Positions 11,608-13,423 of a stretch of DNA of 13,423 nt are shown in pieces. The translations under genes and the position numbers were made by a program. The number at the start of each line of letters is the position of its first letter. Positions within the stretch are counted from its first letter, which is position 1. Source of the stretch: Baffinella frigidus (taxonomy: Eukaryota > Cryptophyceae > Cryptomonadales > Baffinellaceae); assembly GCA_026770585.1 (NCBI GenBank), contig MU646477.1, positions 559,262 to 572,684 on the forward strand, read 5' to 3'. The notes under the pieces were generated by a model. The model searched no databases. It worked only from the letters and a program-made list of their open reading frames with translations, and was not told the DNA's origin.

Positions 11608-11664
11608 CCCTAAAATATACACCCTGAGGGGACTCAACCCTAAAATATACACCCTGAGGGGACT
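11608..11664. repeat. tandem duplication of ~30 bp in a short intron
   Basis: CCTAAAATATACACCCTGAG then GGGACT occurs twice in succession between the exons ending 11571 and starting 11668. Confidence 0.75.
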
Positions 11665-11667
11665 AAG

Positions 11668-11703
11668 GCATCTGCGAGGAGGGAGGGGGGGGCGCCCGCG
11701 CTG
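11668..11703 (+). CDS. candidate 12-codon exon, duplicate of the preceding exon end
   Basis: ACTAAG|GCATCTGCG reads ASARREGGAPAL to CTG|GTGGGC, phase 0 to 0. It corresponds to ASARREGVPGL at the end of 11239-11571, with silent changes GCG/GCA and TCG/TCT and the same donor. Where this copy has the acceptor ACTAAG, the first copy has coding ACGAAG (Thr-Lys). Confidence 0.4.
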
Positions 11704-11858
11704 GTGGGCGTCTGACCCTAACCCCTGACACCCCTGAACCCTACACCCTCAACCCTAGATTCTACACCCTGAACCCTGAACCCTTTTTTTTCACCCCAAA
11801 CCCCTTTTTTCACCCCGAAGCCTGAACCCCCACCCCCAAACGCTGTACCCGAAAGCAG
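11704..11858 (+). repeat. telomere-like intron tract with CCCTTTTTTTTCACCCC
   Basis: CCCTAACCCCTGACACC and CCCTGAACCCTGAACCC, then two CCTTTTTTCACCCC pieces. These give a pyrimidine-rich lead into the acceptor at 11857-11858. Confidence 0.6.
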
Positions 11859-11939
11859 GTTCGGAAGCAGGGTGTGAAGTACTCTCAGCTCTCTCCTGAG
11901 GAACGGCGCGCCCTCGACGAGAACGCCCTCGCCCCCCAG
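11859..11939 (+). CDS. exon, SPEERRALDENALAPQ segment
   Basis: GAAAGCAG|GTTCGG opens 27 codons in phase 0: VRKQGVKYSQLSPEERRALD then ENALAPQ, to CCCCAG|GTTGTG. A shorter version from GGAAGCAG|GGTGTG is also in phase 0. The VRxQ part is partly kept in the broken copy at 12344, which favours the longer exon. RRALDENALAPQ resembles the RRALAALNQ unit in rhythm and may be related. The peptide is charged and helix-compatible. The family is unknown. Confidence 0.6.
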
Positions 11940-12020
11940 GTTGTGAGCCCCCCCCTTTCTCTCTCTCGGTTGCCTAAGGTTACGAGGCTGTCTCTACAGG
12001 TTGTGAGCCTCCACCTATGC
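11940..12020 (+). other. intron start with repeated AG|GT junctions
   Basis: The donor CAG|GTTGTGAGCC is repeated at 12000 after a pyrimidine-rich GGCTGTCTCTACAG. AG and GT therefore abut with no exon between. The same module recurs at 12480-12518 (GGCTGCCTCTACAG|GTTGCGAGCC). Confidence 0.55.
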
Positions 12021-12300
12021 AGTTAGTGGTACAGTCGTACAGTCGTACAGTTGTACAGTTGTACAGTTGTACAGTTAGGTGCACGGTCGTACAGTTGCAC
12101 AGTTAGTTGCACGGTTGTACAGGTGCACATACCGAGGGGGTGCACATGCGTAGACTGACTCGCCAACTGTGCGACTCGCAGATACGTAGTTGCACGGTTG
12201 TACAGGTGCACATACTACGTATGTGCACCGACTCGCAGTCGCACAGTTTGCGAGTCAGTCGCATAGTTTGCGAGTCAGTCGCACAGGTTGTACAGTCGCA
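12021..12300. repeat. GTACAGTT/GCACAGTT satellite in the intron
   Basis: 8-bp GTACAGTC/GTACAGTT units (12030-12075) pass into GCACGGTTGTACAGGTGCAC repeats and then three 20-bp units CAGTCGCACAGTTTGCGAGT (about 12236-12297). GGTGCACATA CTACG TATGTGCACC (12205-12229) is a perfect 10-bp stem. Frames on both strands stay open by periodicity only. Confidence 0.75.
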
Positions 12301-12343
12301 CAGGTTGCGAGCCCCCCTCGTACCCAAAGGTATAGGGTTTAGG

Positions 12344-12427
12344 GTACGGACGCAGGGGGGTCAAGTACGCTCCGTAGGTCCGTGGGAGGAACGGCGCGTC
12401 CTCGACGAGAACGCCCTCGCCCCCCAG
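12344..12427 (+). pseudogene. broken duplicate of exon 11859-11939
   Basis: GTACGGACGCAG and GTCAAGTAC align with VRKQ and VKY. Then a TAG and a net 2-base insertion occur before GAGGAACGGCGCGTCCTCGA, where EERRVLDENALAPQ resumes in another frame. The donor GT has become CT (CCCCAG|CTTCAG). Three independent lesions mark it as a decayed exon. Confidence 0.65.
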
Positions 12428-12535
12428 CTTCAGGGTTTCGGGTTTCGGGCTTAGGGCTTGGGATTTAGGGTCCCTGCACAGGTTTCGAGGCTGCCTCTAC
12501 AGGTTGCGAGCCCCCCTCGGAACCAAAGGGTAAGG
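12428..12535. repeat. telomere-like tract and second GGTTGCGAGCCCCCC module
   Basis: GGGTTTCGGGTTTCGGGC, then GGCTGCCTCTACAGGTTGCG and AGCCCCCCTCGGAACCAAAG. The last part also precedes the broken exon copy (12302-12330), so flank and exon were duplicated together. Confidence 0.6.
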
Positions 12536-12560
12536 CAGCTCTCCCCTGAGGAGCGCCCAG
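12536..12560 (+). pseudogene. short duplicate of exon 11859-11939 (QLSPEER)
   Basis: CAGCTCTCCCCTGAGGAGCG reads QLSPEER with three silent changes and no replacement relative to the first copy, then CCCAG|GTTCAG. It lacks both the start and the DENALAPQ part. It is either a remnant or a micro-exon after GTAAGGCAG. Confidence 0.5.
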
Positions 12561-12633
12561 GTTCAGGGTTCAGGGTTTAGGGTTCAGGGTTTAGGGCTAG
12601 GGTTCAGGGTGTAGGGCTAGGGTTTAGGGTTTA
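12561..12633. repeat. G-strand telomere-like tract
   Basis: GGTTCAGGGTTCAGGGTTTA and GGGCTAGGG variants in 7-bp register. A similar short tract lies at 12883-12925. Confidence 0.8.
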
Positions 12634-12673
12634 GGGTTTCACAGATCATCCCCGTAAGACTCCCGGCAGGAAC
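12634..12673 (+). repeat. 40-bp repeat preceding palindrome P6
   Basis: GGTTTCACAGATCATCCCCG, TAAGACTCCCGGCAGGAACA. Repeated at 12926-12965 before palindrome P5 with about four changes. Confidence 0.8.
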
Positions 12674-12684
12674 AAGACAACCTT

Positions 12685-12882
12685 CCAGCTACTGAACCTC
12701 CCCAGCGTGCCTTTCGAATTCCTCCCGGCCCGAATCAGACCCGGGGTTGGGTCACACACAAACAATTTTCACATCTTTGCACATAATTCATCCAAGGAAT
12801 CGACTTTTTTTCTTTTTACAACCAAGGTTTAAAAGTCCGGCAAAATCGAAAGGCACGCCATTGAGGTTCAGTAGAGCTCTGA
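12685..12882. mobile_element. palindromic element P6
   Basis: CAGCTACTGAACCTCCCCAG and CGTGCCTTTCGAATT pair with AATCGAAAGGCACGCCATTG and AGGTTCAGTAGAGCTCTG. The centre is AT-rich (TTTTTTTCTTTTTACAACC) and about 125 bp long. It is in the intron after the 11859-11939 exon. There is no ORF. Confidence 0.7.
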
Positions 12883-12925
12883 CAGGTTCAGGGTTCAGGG
12901 TGTAGGGCTAGGGCTTGGGGTTTAG

Positions 12926-12965
12926 GGTTTCACAGATCATCCCCCTAAGACTTCCGGCACGAACA
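12926..12965 (+). repeat. 40-bp repeat preceding palindrome P5
   Basis: Second copy of the 12634-12673 repeat: GGTTTCACAGATCATCCCCC and TAAGACTTCCGGCACGAACA. After a few more aligned bases ending in CTT, the two sequences diverge completely. Confidence 0.8.
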
Positions 12966-12972
12966 CGAAAAG

Positions 12973-13184
12973 CTTCTAGCTCTGCCTACACCTAGCTCTG
13001 CCTGAGTGTTTTTCTGGCTCGTCTTAATGGCTTTCCATTCGCCACTTTGCACTGAATTTCTGCTCTTGAAAACTTCTAAGGTCCTTAGAACTTCTAAGGT
13101 CCTTAGAAGTTCTAAGGTGCTTAAAAGTTTTAAGGTCCAAGGACCTTAGAAGCCAGAGTAAAACTCAGGTAGAGCTAGAACTTG
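12973..13184. mobile_element. palindromic element P5
   Basis: CTAGCTCTGCCTGAGTGTTT and TTCTGGCT (12992-13019) pair with AGCCAGAGTAAAACTCAGG and TAGAGCTAG (13151-13178). The arm start TTCTAGCTCTGCCTAC is duplicated on the left (12975). Inside, AACTTCTAAGGTCCTTAGA repeats form strong nested stems (13069-13152). Confidence 0.75.
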
Positions 13185-13245
13185 CCCAATCAGTCAACTG
13201 GGGTGCTGGCCTCGAGCCCCTAACCCCCAACCCCCTCTCAAACAG

Positions 13246-13293
13246 GCAACCCCCCTATCAACGGAACGTTCCGACCGCTCGGACCGCCCCTAA
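13246..13293 (+). CDS. candidate exon copy 1 (STERSDRSDRP)
   Basis: CTCAAACAG|GCAACC reads ATPLSTERSDRSDRP in phase 0, then TAA, created where CCCCTAACCCCTAACC repeat begins. Against the copy at 13369 there are six silent differences and one replacement codon. That is strong evidence that this frame was under selection in at least one copy. The stop arises from the repeat, so this copy is either a terminal exon or has been interrupted by repeat expansion. Confidence 0.45.
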   Translation, partial: ATPLSTERSDRSDRP

Positions 13294-13368
13294 CCCCTAA
13301 CCCCTACCCCCTGGAACCCTCAACCATCAACCATCAACAGGAACCCTCAACCATCAACCCCAAAACAG
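13294..13368. repeat. 7-mer tract with CAACCAT variants
   Basis: CCCTAACCCC, then GGAACCCTCAACCATCAACC twice. CCCCTGGAACC after the first copy corresponds to CCCTGGAACC directly after SDRP in the second copy. Confidence 0.7.
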
Positions 13369-13423
13369 GCGATTCCACTCTCAACGGAGCGTTCCGACCG
13401 CTCCGACCGGCCCTGGAACCAGA
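13369..13423 (+). CDS. candidate exon copy 2 (STERSDRSDRP), cut by window end
   Basis: CCAAAACAG|GCGATT reads AIPLSTERSDRSDRPWNQ in phase 0 and is still open at the last base. The silent-change pattern against 13246-13293 supports the frame. Ser/Arg/Asp-rich, so probably a disordered or phosphorylated segment. The donor is beyond the window or at AACCAG. Confidence 0.5.

Noticed and set aside
11336-11728. Poly-Ala / Arg-rich frame and the minus-strand Ala/Pro/Arg frame
   Set aside because: GC-rich trinucleotide runs open all frames. I chose the frame supported by the duplicated exon start and end instead.
12023-12327. Cys/Thr-rich ORFs on the minus strand
   Set aside because: They translate the GTACAGTT satellite.

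Overview
The window looks like nuclear DNA of a eukaryotic protist or alga with a large, repeat-rich genome. I see no prokaryotic gene layout, no Shine-Dalgarno-led operons, no rRNA or tRNA, and no long uninterrupted gene. Arabidopsis-type telomere-like 7-mers (TTTAGGG and variants) fill introns and spacers on both strands. Several candidate introns have an AG|G acceptor and some have a GC donor. This resembles dinoflagellate-type genomes, but that is an inference; no marker gene fixes the taxon.

Positions 1-6320 are essentially a graveyard of repeats. There are at least five copies of a palindromic, TA-flanked, mariner-like MITE (A 285-405, B 413-623, C 678-814, D 1204-1325, E 1433-1553, F 2081-2202). 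There is a dispersed host repeat into which A, B, C and F inserted, giving natural filled and empty sites. Other elements are an element with ~30-bp inverted ends (CCACACAGCGGGC...), a 140-170-bp tandem repeat block (2203-3110), a telomere-like tract (4070-4312), an exact 7 x 30-bp tandem array (4581-4790), and two near-perfect palindromes in identical flanks (5205-5349 and 5386-5537). I support no gene here. The many short ORFs are translations of repeats.

Positions 6320-7100 hold an inverted-repeat structure with ~145-bp arms around a proline-rich, exon-like segment. From about 7130 to the window end I infer one plus-strand, multi-exon gene. Small GC-rich exons are separated by introns made of telomere-like DNA. 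The exon phases join consistently from 7449 to 10996: 7449-7488, 7751-8031, 8145-8221, 8311-8362, 8493-8556, 9124-9176, 10522-10605, 10774-10812, 10958-10996. Continuation is possible at 11239-11571, 11668-11703, 11859-11939, and 13246 or 13369 onward. I do not recognise the protein. Its first part is Ser/Gly-rich, and the later part is a charged, probably helical Glu/Lys/Arg repeat.

The most unusual features are these. (1) Exons are repeatedly duplicated with mostly synonymous differences: three EEKKRRALAAL exons, two STERSDRSDRP exons, and degraded copies of others. (2) Palindromes with unrelated arms sit in the same flanking sequence, or share a centre but have different arms. (3) Telomere-like tracts are homogenised to different 7-mer variants in different blocks. 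(4) AG|GT junctions that would act as zero-length exons occur in one intron.
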